In this document: one piece after another, positions 1 to 8,962 of the stretch
How the letters are laid out: each line of letters opens with the position of its first letter
Position numbering within the stretch: position 1 is the stretch's first letter
NCBI GenBank assembly: GCA_020881915.1
Contig: JAJFPB010000002.1
Coordinates: 3,224,001-3,288,000 of the forward strand
Length of the DNA stretch: 64,000 nt
Origin: Paramyrothecium sp. XJ0827
Lineage: Eukaryota; Ascomycota; Sordariomycetes; Hypocreales; Stachybotryaceae
Direction of reading: 5' to 3'
Notes under the pieces: model-generated
The model's input: only the letters and a program-made list of their open reading frames with translations
The model's database searches: none
Told to the model about the DNA's origin: nothing
Made by a program: the position numbers and the translations under genes

Positions 1-282
1 AGATGGGCCACGGATGCGCTCGTGATTATAGAGCTTTATGCGAGGCGCGTCGGAGCGACTTTACGCGTCGCGAGTAATTAAACGTGATCAAGTGATTGCG
101 AAGAAGTTGAACCCAAATGAATCTCAAATGCTTACATGATCTAGAAATACACATGATCTGATAGTTGTACAAGTCGGAAGATTCTATCAGCTAGCTCCTC
201 GCTAGAGCTGGACTGTTCGTGCTCCTGCCATATGAGACACCCGCATGATCCCGCGCGCAAATATGTATGTAAAGTTGATAAC

Positions 283-1288
283 TTAACGCTTGACCCAGGT
301 TGGGGACTTGCGAGCCTTGAGACGGCCGTGGTGCTTCCTCTCCACCGTTCTCGGATCTCTCGTGATACAGCCGGCTGGAGAAATCACGGTTAGTTTCCGT
401 GACAAGATTTATAAATAATCGGTGCGACTTACCTCTTCGCAGCGTAGTCTTGAGCGCAGGCTCATGCGCAACCAATGCCTTGGCAACAGCCAAAGTAAGA
501 GCTTCGGCCTGACCTGTGGTACCGCCACCTTCAACCAGAGCCCAGACGTTGTACTTGTCCAGCCTTTCAGTAGCCGTCAATGCCCAGACAGCGCTCTCGC
601 GGTCATGAACACGTCCAAAGACCTTGCTGAGAGGCTTGCCGTTGATGAGAATCTCGCCCGTACCCTCCACAACGAAGGCGCGTGCTGTCGAGGCCTTTCT
701 CTTACCAACGCCCACGGCACGACCGAACCTGTCAATTGTGAGGGCAGTTGGAGCGTTGAGTTTGGGATCGACCTTCCGGGTGAACGCCTCCAAGGCCACG
801 GTAACTTCGGCAGGTCTGAGAGAGGGTGCGATGAGGTTGAGACGCTTCGCAACTCGCATCACTCGGGAGTAATGAGCTGCCTTGACAGGCTCGCCGATAT
901 CAGCGCGCAGCACCTCCAGTTTCGACCATGGAAGCTGGGGCGCCTCTCCGGCCGGCACCGTAGGTAGATGATGGTACTTCATGAGGAGTTTGTTGATTCG
1001 AAGGTACATGTCGTTGAAGCGAGGTTCCCTGGAGAAGTAGGAAGGGCTGGCAGGGACGGTGCGGGCATGGCGGACGCCCTGAAAAGGAATCTTTATAGAT
1101 TCAAGCATGGCTTGGGTGTCGGCGGCGTTGCCCTGGTGGTTGTTGGCGTCGCCCTGCGCATCGGTGTTGAGGCATCGGGTGCCAAGTTGCCAGCCACTCC
1201 GCAACAACGGGGTCTGCTGCAGCAATTGAGCTCGCAGCAGCTGCCGGGTGCATGTGAGCGACCGGAAGCCGCTCGTTAGCGACTTCAT
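283..1288 (-). CDS. MRPS9: Mitochondrial small-subunit ribosomal protein uS9m (MRPS9)
   Basis: Structural protein of the mitochondrial ribosomal small subunit. Two exons: 1288-433 and 374-283, with an intron at 432-375 (GTAAGT...CTCCAG). Splicing gives 315 aa. The N-terminus ([18 protein letters not shown]) is basic and Ser/Thr-rich, as expected of a mitochondrial presequence. The C-terminal ~130 residues are a classic S9 domain: [12 protein letters not shown] near its start, [11 protein letters not shown] in the middle, and after the splice the invariant basic tail ending [11 protein letters not shown]. Reading through the intron would lose that tail, so the splice is needed. An in-frame ATG 99 nt upstream (1387) exists, but the start at 1288 puts the targeting sequence at the N-terminus. 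It is divergent from the eEF1B-gamma gene, 348 bp away. Family assignment is very secure; the exact start is slightly less so. Confidence 0.95.
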
Positions 1289-1636
1289 CGTGGCCGTACG
1301 TCGGGTGGTTCGTGGGTTCGCGAAATGGCCCTGGATCCTCGATTCAAGTGGTCGGCCAGAAAATCTTCGTGACAGCTTCTCGACCATTCATCGCCATCAC
1401 GTGGTGATAAGGCCGCGCCACACGAGATGAAGGGGCCCTTGTTCAGCCACAGAAATTTTATTTCCTGAGCCACCGTTGCTGCGGAAGCCACTCGCGCGGG
1501 GCAGCTTCATCCCACCCACTCCTGGCTTTAAAAATTTCCTCCGTGACACATCTTTCTTTTGCCTCTTTCTCCATCTCCCATTGACATCTCGTCAGCCTAC
1601 ATACCTTACTTCTTACCAAGTGAGCACTTTGTCAAG
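1289..1636. promoter_or_regulatory. Divergent promoter between MRPS9 and eEF1B-gamma
   Basis: 348 bp separate two oppositely transcribed translation genes, so both promoters must lie here unless they extend into the genes. The side next to the eEF1B-gamma ATG is a pyrimidine-rich leader (about 1555-1620, runs of CTTT and TCTCC), common before highly expressed fungal genes. No clear TATA box is seen. Confidence 0.55.
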
Positions 1637-3222
1637 ATGGCTTTCGGAACCCTTTTCACCAAGCAGGTAAGCAAGCTTTCTTTTTGATGCGCGAAGTCCT
1701 TTCCGCGCTCTTGCTGCCGTGCATTCTGAGACTGACTGTCTGGTTCGCAGGACAACCCCCGCTCTACTGCCATCAAGGCGGTTGCGAAGGCCAACGATCT
1801 CGAGCTCAACCTCGTTGAGGTCGACTTCGCCAGCGTCACCCCTGAGCACGTCAAGGCTCACCCTCTGGGCAAGATCCCTGCCTTCGTCGGCGAGGATGGC
1901 TTCGCTCTGTCCGAGAGCATTGCCATCGCCATCTACAGTACGTCGGAAACGCACATCCCTTTTCCTCTCATTTTATTTGCTCAAATTGCAAATAACCCCC
2001 TATTGCGTGATGACCTAGCTTTTCAATCATACAGTTATCCCTGTCTGAAACTTTTGTTGTGTGGATATCGTCTAAATTCTGATCTTTGGCTTGCTTTCTA
2101 CTGCTACTATCGGGCTTCTTGGTGTTGTCAGATACTAACGTTGCTCAGTCACCTCCCAGAACGAGAAGACCACCCTTCTTGGCAAGACCAAGCAGGAGTA
2201 AGTTGCTCATGGCATAAAATGGCTCGTTTCGACCTGCTAACTGAATTCTCAGCTACGCTGCCATCCTGAAGTGGATGTCCTACGCCAACACCGAGATTCT
2301 CCCCAAGCTCGCTGGCGCCTACCGACCCATCCTGGGCCTTGACCCCTACAACAAGAAGAACGTTGAGGACTCCTTCAAGGCTGCCCAGAAGGTCGTTGAC
2401 GTTGTTGAGGAGCACCTTCTCCACAACACCTACCTGGTTGGCGAGCGTATCACTCTTGCCGATCTGTTCGCTGCTGGCATCATCAGCCGTGGCTTCCAGT
2501 ACTTCTATGACAAGAAGTGGCGCAGCGCCAACCCCAACGTCACTCGATGGTTCGAGACCGTTGTGAACCAGCCCATCTACTCCGCCGTTGCCAGCAAGCT
2601 TGAGTTCCTTGACACTCCTGCCCTGACCAACACCCCCCCCAAGAAGGAGGCTCCCGCTCCTAAGAAGGAGACCCCTAAGCCCGCCCCCAAGGCCGCCCCC
2701 GCTGCCGAGGAGGAGGAGGCCGCTCCCGCCCCCAAGCCCAAGCACCCCATTGACCTCCTTCCCCGCGCTACCTTCCCTCTTGATGAGTGGAAGCGCCAGT
2801 ACTCCAACCTGGACACTCCCGCGGCCATGAAGTGGTTCTGGGACAACGCCAACTTCGAGGAGTACTCCCTGTGGAAGGTTGACTACAAGTACAACGATGA
2901 GCTTACCATGGTCTTCATGTCCAACAACCTGATCGGTGGGTTCAACAACCGTCTGGAGGCTTCCCGCAAGTACCTCTTCGGCTGCGCCGCCGTCTACGGT
3001 GCCAACAACGACTCCATCATCCAGGGTGCTTTTGTCGTTCGTGGCCAGGACTACCTGCCCGTCTTCGACGTCGCTCCCGACTACGAGAGCTACGAGTTCA
3101 CCAAGCTTGACCCTACCAAGCCTGAGGACCGTGAGTTCATCGAGGCCTCGTGGGGCTGGGAGAAGCCTCTCACTGTCAACGGCAAGGAGTACCCCAACGC
3201 CGATGGTAAGGTCTTCAAATAA
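1637..3222 (+). CDS. TEF4: Translation elongation factor eEF1B gamma subunit
   Basis: Scaffold subunit of the eEF1B nucleotide-exchange complex that recharges eEF1A with GTP in the cytosol. Four exons: 1637-1666, 1751-1937, 2149-2197 and 2253-3222, giving 411 aa, the normal size. Domains in order: a thioredoxin-fold GST N-terminal domain (about 1-80, with HPLGKIPAF and SESIAIA), a helical GST C-terminal domain (about 85-205), a Lys/Pro/Glu-rich linker (about 210-250), and the conserved EF1G C-terminal domain (about 252-411, with MKWFWDNANFEEYSLW and ending GKVFK). All splices keep frame and have GTRNGT-type donors. Intron 2 is 211 bp, much longer than the others, and carries a box C/D snoRNA (separate entry). 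Strong codon bias, including a long open antisense frame, fits high expression. It converges on the FCP1-like gene. Confidence 0.97.
2002..2086 (+). ncRNA. snR38: Intronic box C/D snoRNA, snR38 counterpart
   Basis: Lies inside intron 2 of the eEF1B-gamma gene. Seen directly: a perfect C box GTGATGA at 2007-2013, CTGA (D') at 2045-2048 and CTGA (D) at 2079-2082, 76 nt from C to D. The 13 nt before D' (2032-2044, CAGTTATCCCTGT) are the exact reverse complement of ACAGGGATAACTG, the universally conserved peptidyl-transferase-centre segment of large-subunit rRNA. Counting five nucleotides up from D' (C2040) selects the second G of GGG, equivalent to yeast 25S G2815. Known: yeast snR38 directs 2'-O-methylation of G2815 and lies in the intron of TEF4, the yeast eEF1B-gamma gene. 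Inferred: orthologous snoRNA in the orthologous host. No good terminal stem directly flanks the boxes. A weak external GCAA/TTGC pair (1988-1991 with 2091-2094) may replace it, so the ends are approximate. Confidence 0.9.
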
Positions 3223-3574
3223 ATGAAAAAATATTATGATGATGACGGATGGGGAACGGGCGGAACGGGAAATCATGATGGATGATGACGGCTCACGGTT
3301 GACGTGTTTGGGACACGAATGAATTACGAGCATGGGTATACCTCAAAAAGATAAAAGGCTGTCTTGATGACACCTTGAACGTGATGTCCCGGCTTCCAAG
3401 ACTAGGATGATCCATAGATGCGGCGCCCTTGTCGCAAAATACACCTGCGGATCTAATTCACTCACTCTTCATTCCTTATGTCTTTAGTCATACACTAATC
3501 TGGGGTATCTCTTATTGTAATACAATCAGTCCTCAGCTCCATCTCTCTCCAGTGCCACTCTCGCTCTTGTGTTG
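3223..3574. other. Convergent 3' spacer, eEF1B-gamma / FCP1-like gene
   Basis: 352 bp between two facing stop codons. It holds GATGATG-rich sequence just after the eEF1B-gamma stop and otherwise looks like paired 3' UTRs. The ATGATGA strings have no nearby CTGA, so I do not read them as a second snoRNA. Confidence 0.5.
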
Positions 3575-4648
3575 TCACTCTCTCGCCGTCAAGGTATACC
3601 TCGAATCTAGTTGGAAAGGCGTTTCCCGGATGTAGCCGCTTACGTCGGATTGGTAGCAAAGGGTGTTGAGATAGTCGTGTACCTGCGGCAGCACATTGGG
3701 ACATTCATTCGCAAGGCCAGTGAAATCGGGTATCTGTAGGATGTTATGTGGTTCAGTTCTGGCTTTTTCTTTCGAATCATCCACGAGAACCGTGTTTGAC
3801 TGGTCCCATCGGCCCCCAGATGCCGCCTCCGGATGCGAGGCAATGATGCGCGGATCAGACCATACCCGTGTCAGGCGCTTGTAGCATTGAACTCGACTAT
3901 TGTAGTCGTCAGGTGACAGCCCAAACTTGTCACGGCCCCAAACGAGAATGCATCTCTGGACTTGCTCAGGGGTAAGAAGGCGCTCGACCATCTTCTCCAC
4001 GTTGTCCGGGCGAGCGGACGACCAGATGGCAAAGTAGAAGTTGTCCAGGCAGTAGCTGATGAAAGGCTTGGTGTGGGGGCGCTCGATGAAGTGAAAGGGG
4101 CGCCGCTTCTGAGGTCGGTGCAGAAGGGTGCCGTTGAGGTCCATGACTATAAGGATACGGCGCGGCTCTGGCAGCAGACGAGACGGTGCCTGCGCCTTCA
4201 GGAGATACTTGATGGTGGGTTCTGGCACGCCGCCTGATTCCTCGCTTGGAGGATGTCGATCATCTCGTGAGCTGGTGGTGGTCGTTTGCGTAATGGAAAT
4301 GTGGGATTTTCTCTTAACGCCTTTTGCTTTTTGAACCACTGTTTGAACAGAGGACCTAATCTGGGGGTCAACCATGGTTGCTGTAAAGGCCGAGCACGTT
4401 GCATACGTCTCCGCGACAACTACCTCGTTACTCTCTGGAGCAACAGAGGCGTTTGCTTCTGCAGGTTTGGCTCCTTTCCGCCTTGCGGACTTGGACTTGG
4501 ACTTCTTCTTCTTCTTCTGGTTGGGTGCTGCCTTTAGTGGCTCCGCGCTGAAACTCGATGAGGGCGATCAGTAAGTAAGAAGAAAACCGGTGCCATCAGG
4601 CATATATACCACTTACTGCTGCTGTGACGTGGTTTCCGATTGCGACAT
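3575..4648 (-). CDS. FCP1/NIF-domain HAD-family protein with DLNGT motif
   Basis: Two exons: 4648-4617 and 4547-3575, intron 4616-4548 (GTAAGT...TTTCAG); 334 aa. The N-terminal third is low-complexity, with a Lys/Ser-rich basic stretch at about 21-36 that could be a nuclear signal. The FCP1 homology (HAD) domain covers about 140-315: motif I is MDLNGTL (D147, N149, T151), motif II is in FAIWSSARP, and motif IV is VLVDDSKEK. Canonical FCP1/SCP phosphatases have DxDx(T/V); here the second Asp, the usual general acid/base, is Asn. Family membership is clear, but phosphatase activity is not assured. The first exon is open upstream in frame to an ATG at 4933, which would add 95 mostly basic residues. 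I chose 4648 because it gives an ordinary start, but the longer form is possible. Substrate unknown. Confidence 0.88.
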
Positions 4649-5243
4649 GGTGTCCACGTGCTGACGTGGTTCTCGATAACGATGTGATATATCGATTGGT
4701 CCAAAAAGGGTAGAGTTGATGTATTTTCTCAATGAAACAAGTGTGTTGCTCAACGACTTGAAGGCCGATAAGGGAGGAAGGGAAGTGCTAGTTGACGAGC
4801 CATTATTCGACGGCCTACACCTGCCGCTATATGTCCAGGTTGTGCTTGGAGTGAGAGATAGTTTTGACAGATGATGCGGTTTCCTGAGCGCTTTCCACTT
4901 GTGCAGAAGGTTTCTGATCCGCGTTGAAAGCATTAACGGAATTCCACAAGTCAGGCAGGTGCTATTGTAAGTCTGGTTGTACCTTGAGTTTCCAACACCT
5001 TGGAGTCAGATAGGCTTATCGATAAGGAAATGTTCATAGTTCGAGAAGGAAAAAAAAAGTTCACCAAAATATGCATTTAAACGTGTCTCTACCTTGACCT
5101 TCGACAGGTATCGATAAGCACCGTGGGGAAGCTTCTCGTTTTCAAAAAAAGATCTTGAATTGTACTGTTTCTCGAAGGAAGGACATAGATTACCCTTTCA
5201 AAGCAATTCGGCTGTCTTTCTGTTCCTCCAAGATTATCCCGAC
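4649..5243. promoter_or_regulatory. Divergent promoter with two TATCGATA palindromes
   Basis: 595 bp between the FCP1-like gene and RRP36. A 12-bp perfect palindrome CTTATCGATAAG lies at 5015-5026, and a second TATCGATA at 5109-5116 within GTATCGATAAG. An ATCGAT core also occurs at 4691-4696. The two full sites are 92 bp apart, centre to centre. Part of this interval (4649-4933) is open in frame with the FCP1-like exon 1. Confidence 0.5.
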
Positions 5244-6234
5244 ATGTCTTCAAAGAGGAAGCTTCCATCGCTGGGCCTTCAGAGGCGTGTCCGGCCGAGA
5301 CGAGAGGAGGAATGGCAGCCAGAGATTGACTCTAACGACGACTCTTCAGCAGACGATGCGGTTTCCGAGGAGGGCGTGGCCATGGAAGAGGGCGATTCTG
5401 ACCAGGATGGTGATTCGGACTCAGGGACGGGCTCCGATGCAGAGGTAGGTCCATGCGCCGATACCATGCCGTGAAGTTGCCGCTTACACTGGATAGTCTG
5501 AGGAATCGGAAGCGGAAAACACTCCCAAGATAGACCTGTCGTCAGTCTCCTTCGGCGCACTCGCCCGCGCACAAGCGTCGTTGCCACCCTCGGAGCTCAA
5601 GAAGAAGCGCCAAAAGACCGATGCCGCCGCCGCCGAGTCAGCCAATGCCGGGCCCCGGCCTCGCACAAGCAAAGCCAAGGCGGACAAGCCGTCGCGGAGC
5701 TCCAAGCACGCCCCGCAGGAGCTGACGTCCAAGAAGCCCGTGTCCCGGCGCCGCGAGATCATCGCCGACACGAAGCGCAAGCACCGCGACCCGCGCTTCG
5801 ACACCCTCGGCGGCACCGGCGGCCCCGTGGAGGAGGTCAAGGCCAAGAAGGCCTACGCCTTCCTCGACGAGTACCGCGACAAGGAGATGGCCGAGCTGCG
5901 CGCCCAGATCAAGAAGACCAAGGACGCCGCCGCCAAGGAGGACCTCAAGCGCCAGCTCCTGTCCATGGAGTCGAGGAAGAAGTCGCGCCAGCGCAAGGAG
6001 GAGGCCGAGAGGCTCATCCAGGAGCACCGCCGCAAGGAGAAGGAGCTGGTGGCGCAGGGCAAGCAGCCATTCTACCTCAAGAGGAGCGAGCAGAAGAAGC
6101 AGCTCCTCGTGGACCGCTTCTCCGGCATGAGCAAGGGCCAGGTCGACAAGGCCATCGAGCGCAGGAGGAAGAAGGTGGCGTCCAAGGAGAAGAAGGAGCT
6201 CATATCTATGGAGAGGATCAGGGATCGTCATTGA
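5244..6234 (+). CDS. RRP36: rRNA biogenesis protein RRP36
   Basis: Nucleolar factor of the small-subunit processome, needed for early cleavages of pre-rRNA (known for the family). Two exons: 5244-5444 and 5497-6234, intron GTAGGT...GGATAG; 312 aa. The N-terminal ~100 residues are acidic (EEGDSDQDGDSDS and similar). They are followed by a basic stretch and the RRP36 domain: SRRREIIADTKRKHRDPRFD, a long Lys/Glu-rich coiled-coil segment, then GKQPFYLKRSEQKKQLLVDRF near the end. The ATG follows a pyrimidine-rich leader and begins the conserved basic start MSSKRKLPSLGLQRR. Two TATCGATA palindromes lie 130-230 bp upstream. It converges on COQ8. An AATAAA at about 6303 may be its polyadenylation signal. 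Confidence 0.95.
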
Positions 6235-6411
6235 GGACGCGTGGTTGTGTGACAACAAGTTAATGAGATTACGGAGTGGTATGTAGAGCTCATGATACCC
6301 GGAATAAAGTAGCTTTCCCTCTTACTCCCCAGCCATGCGAACCGGTCTATCTATATTCCTGCCCATTTATTTTACAGTTCTTTTGTACAAGCAGCGTCGC
6401 CCGCATTTCAT

Positions 6412-8607
6412 TTACTTTCTCGGAAGATACCCCGTCTTGGTCAAGGCCTCGACGAACAGCTGGCGGCACGGCACCTTGCTGCCGAGTTTCGCGCAGAGGA
6501 GGAACGCGCCGCTGAGCTTGCGGTGCAGGCTGTACGTCTCCTCGGGCGGCGGCGCCAGGCGCTCCTGCAGCATCACGGGGATCAGGGCCTTGACCCGCTC
6601 CGTGATGGTCTGGTCCTTGAAGTCGTACACGGCGGGGGCCGTGACCATGAAGGGCTCGGCCAGCGTCAGGACGGACTGGACGTGGGCGTCCAGCATCGTC
6701 CTACTCTCGTGGCCCGTCAGGTAGCCTAGTGCTTCGGACAGGACCTTGACCGCCTTCCGGTCCGACCGCGACGCGGCTTCCAGCAGCTTCACGTACGTGG
6801 TGACGAACTTGTCGGGGAACTCGCGCGACGCGCCGAAGTCTAGGAGCTCCAGCTTGTTGGTGTCGGCGTTGTAGAGGAAGTTGGTCCAGTTGGGGTCCGT
6901 CTGCATGAACTTGAACGCTGTGATTTCGTTGATGCTGAGCCGGAGGAGCTGTGTTCCGATCCAGTCACGCTGCTCCTGGGTGAAGGAGTTGATGCGAGTC
7001 ACGCCGACACCGTCCATAAAGTCCATCGTCAGGACTTGCTTCCCCGAGGCCTCCGCGTGCACGTCAGGCATCAGGAAAACGTCGCTCTCGTCCTTGAGCA
7101 GCTCCTTGTAGCGCCTGATGCACTCGGCTTCTCGCTCATAGTCGCATTCCCAGCCCAGCTCAAGCCTGGCATTAGCAATAGTCTTGTCGAGATACAGCCC
7201 CTTCGGCAGAAGTTTGGACGCCGTGAGGAGGATGGCGAGGTTGTCCAGATCGGAGTTGATCGAGTCCGCGACACCGGGGAACTGGATCTTGACGGCAACT
7301 CTTTTGCCGTTCGACTTCAGCGTGGCCTTGTGCACCTGGCCGATCGACGCAGCGGCAATTGGCTTCTCGTCAAATTCGCTAAACAGATTGCGCCAGTCCG
7401 CCCCCAGATTCGCTGTGAGGACCTTATCCCGTTGCCAAGCCGGCATGTAATCAGCTCTGTCCTGGACACGCTGCAGGACCTCATGGATGGGCCCGGGAAG
7501 CATCTTGGCATCTTGGAAGCTCAGCATCTGCCCGAACTTCAAAGCAGCGCCCCGCATGCGAGACAGCTTGGCCACAAGCCTCTCCATGTTGCCGCCAGCG
7601 AGAAACACCGAGCCTTCCCCGCCGCCTCCGAAAGCTCGGCTCACGCTTTCGCTGACGGCACCCCCGAGCATGCCGGCTGCGAGTCCTCCATAGTTCCAGA
7701 GCCGGCCAAAGCGGGTCGATGGAACCTGTGATTCCCGAAGTTGGTAAACGGGCGTAGCCGGAGGCTGGTCTCTGGCTAGATCCTTTGCAAGCTGGGCGAC
7801 GTCTTCGTCGACTGCCTTTGCCTGGGAGGGAGGCAGCGTAGTCTCTGGCGGCTGATGGTGCACGGCGGACTTGGAGGAATCGCTATCCGTAGCGCGAGCA
7901 GTCGGAGTTGAATTCGCTATCGGTTTCGCCTCCTCCTCTGCCTTGACATGCTTGGTCTCAGCAGAAGACGACGGAGTGTTATTGAGGTCTACCGCTCGAG
8001 GCGGAGGCCAATGACGCAATGGATGTTCTTTGGCCGGTCCCCCGGGGCGTGGTCTCTCTTTCAAAGGGACCGCATTCTTCTGTTTGCGCAATGATTCCAA
8101 CAGCTGCGAGCCCCGTGTAGTGTGGAATATGTTGACGTCAACGCCTTGTGGCAGATCCAGATCCTCCGGAGATCCCGTCAACTTTGCGACTTGCGGCACC
8201 GAATCTGATGCGGGGCCCGGAACTCCAATCTTCTCTGTTAGACCGGGATTGGAATTGTTTCCATAAGCCGTCGAAGATGCCCGTTCCGTCTTTGGCGTGG
8301 AGGAGAGCTGGCCCTGGAGAAGAGACTGCTCGCGCAGCGTCGTGAACGGCGTGGTAGCGCTCACGTGCGCATCTTTGACGTCGTTCCGCGGCTCGCTTTG
8401 TGTCGGAACGGGATCCGCCGGAGCAGCTGCAGCTTGAGGCCCATGGCTGGGCGCTTGGCCGGGTCGCTTGTTGAGAGAATTGGTCAGGCTCGAGGTTCGG
8501 TAATAGTTGTCGAGCTGCCGGCCCCGGAGAGCTACATGCTTGGCTGCGACGGACCGGGAGGCATTGAGCACAGCCCCGAGGTCGATGGCGAGGTCGATAA
8601 ACCTCAT
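6412..8607 (-). CDS. COQ8: Atypical ABC1/ADCK kinase COQ8, ubiquinone biosynthesis
   Basis: Mitochondrial atypical protein kinase-like ATPase of the coenzyme Q biosynthetic complex (known role of COQ8/ADCK3). Intronless, 731 aa. The first ~290 residues are a long low-complexity Pro/Ser/Ala region, commoner in filamentous fungi than in yeast. The diagnostic KxGQ motif is KFGQ at 357-360 in [13 protein letters not shown]. The Ala-rich loop AAAS is at about 418-421, the ATP-site Lys at about 440 (RVAVKIQ), then QTDPNWTNF and [10 protein letters not shown] in the catalytic loop and metal-binding DFG. All signature residues are intact. The start [25 protein letters not shown] could form an amphipathic targeting helix. 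It converges on RRP36 with 177 bp between stops. Confidence 0.95.
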   Translation of the reverse strand: MRFIDLAIDLGAVLNASRSVAAKHVALRGRQLDNYYRTSSLTNSLNKRPGQAPSHGPQAAAAPADPVPTQSEPRNDVKDAHVSATTPFTTLREQSLLQGQLSSTPKTERASSTAYGNNSNPGLTEKIGVPGPASDSVPQVAKLTGSPEDLDLPQGVDVNIFHTTRGSQLLESLRKQKNAVPLKERPRPGGPAKEHPLRHWPPPRAVDLNNTPSSSAETKHVKAEEEAKPIANSTPTARATDSDSSKSAVHHQPPETTLPPSQAKAVDEDVAQLAKDLARDQPPATPVYQLRESQVPSTRFGRLWNYGGLAAGMLGGAVSESVSRAFGGGGEGSVFLAGGNMERLVAKLSRMRGAALKFGQMLSFQDAKMLPGPIHEVLQRVQDRADYMPAWQRDKVLTANLGADWRNLFSEFDEKPIAAASIGQVHKATLKSNGKRVAVKIQFPGVADSINSDLDNLAILLTASKLLPKGLYLDKTIANARLELGWECDYEREAECIRRYKELLKDESDVFLMPDVHAEASGKQVLTMDFMDGVGVTRINSFTQEQRDWIGTQLLRLSINEITAFKFMQTDPNWTNFLYNADTNKLELLDFGASREFPDKFVTTYVKLLEAASRSDRKAVKVLSEALGYLTGHESRTMLDAHVQSVLTLAEPFMVTAPAVYDFKDQTITERVKALIPVMLQERLAPPPEETYSLHRKLSGAFLLCAKLGSKVPCRQLFVEALTKTGYLPRK

Positions 8608-8962
8608 GAGGACTTGACAGCCTCTGGGCGACAGGCGCGCATTCGAAAGAGGCGAGAATGAAGTTTGTGGCGTGGTCGGAGTGCTGTCGAACGAAGCTTG
8701 CTATTTCCTCCCATCTCTAAATCACCAATCTTAAATCGATGTTATGCATTTATCGGGGCCACCTTCAAGACATGACTGCCGAGGACGGTCTTGAAGTACC
8801 TTACTCTGAACAATCAGGTTCATTGATATACAAGTAAATTCGTTAGGGGTATTCTATAGTTCTATTACATGTCATGCTCATAAATACGATTCGGCCCCAT
8901 TATCCAGTATGTTTAGTACTGCATTGCATAAAGACAAGTAGGTCGCATGTCCTTGGACACCA
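8608..8962. other. Spacer between COQ8 promoter and ESS2 3' end
   Basis: 355 bp between two minus-strand genes. It must contain the COQ8 promoter and the ESS2 3' UTR. It is moderately AT-rich (about 8815-8890). No further gene or clear motif is seen. Confidence 0.4.

Noticed and set aside
2149..3333. 394-codon minus-strand ORF opposite eEF1B-gamma
   Set aside because: It is the antisense shadow created by strong codon bias of the sense gene; its Leu/Gly/Val-rich product has no domain.
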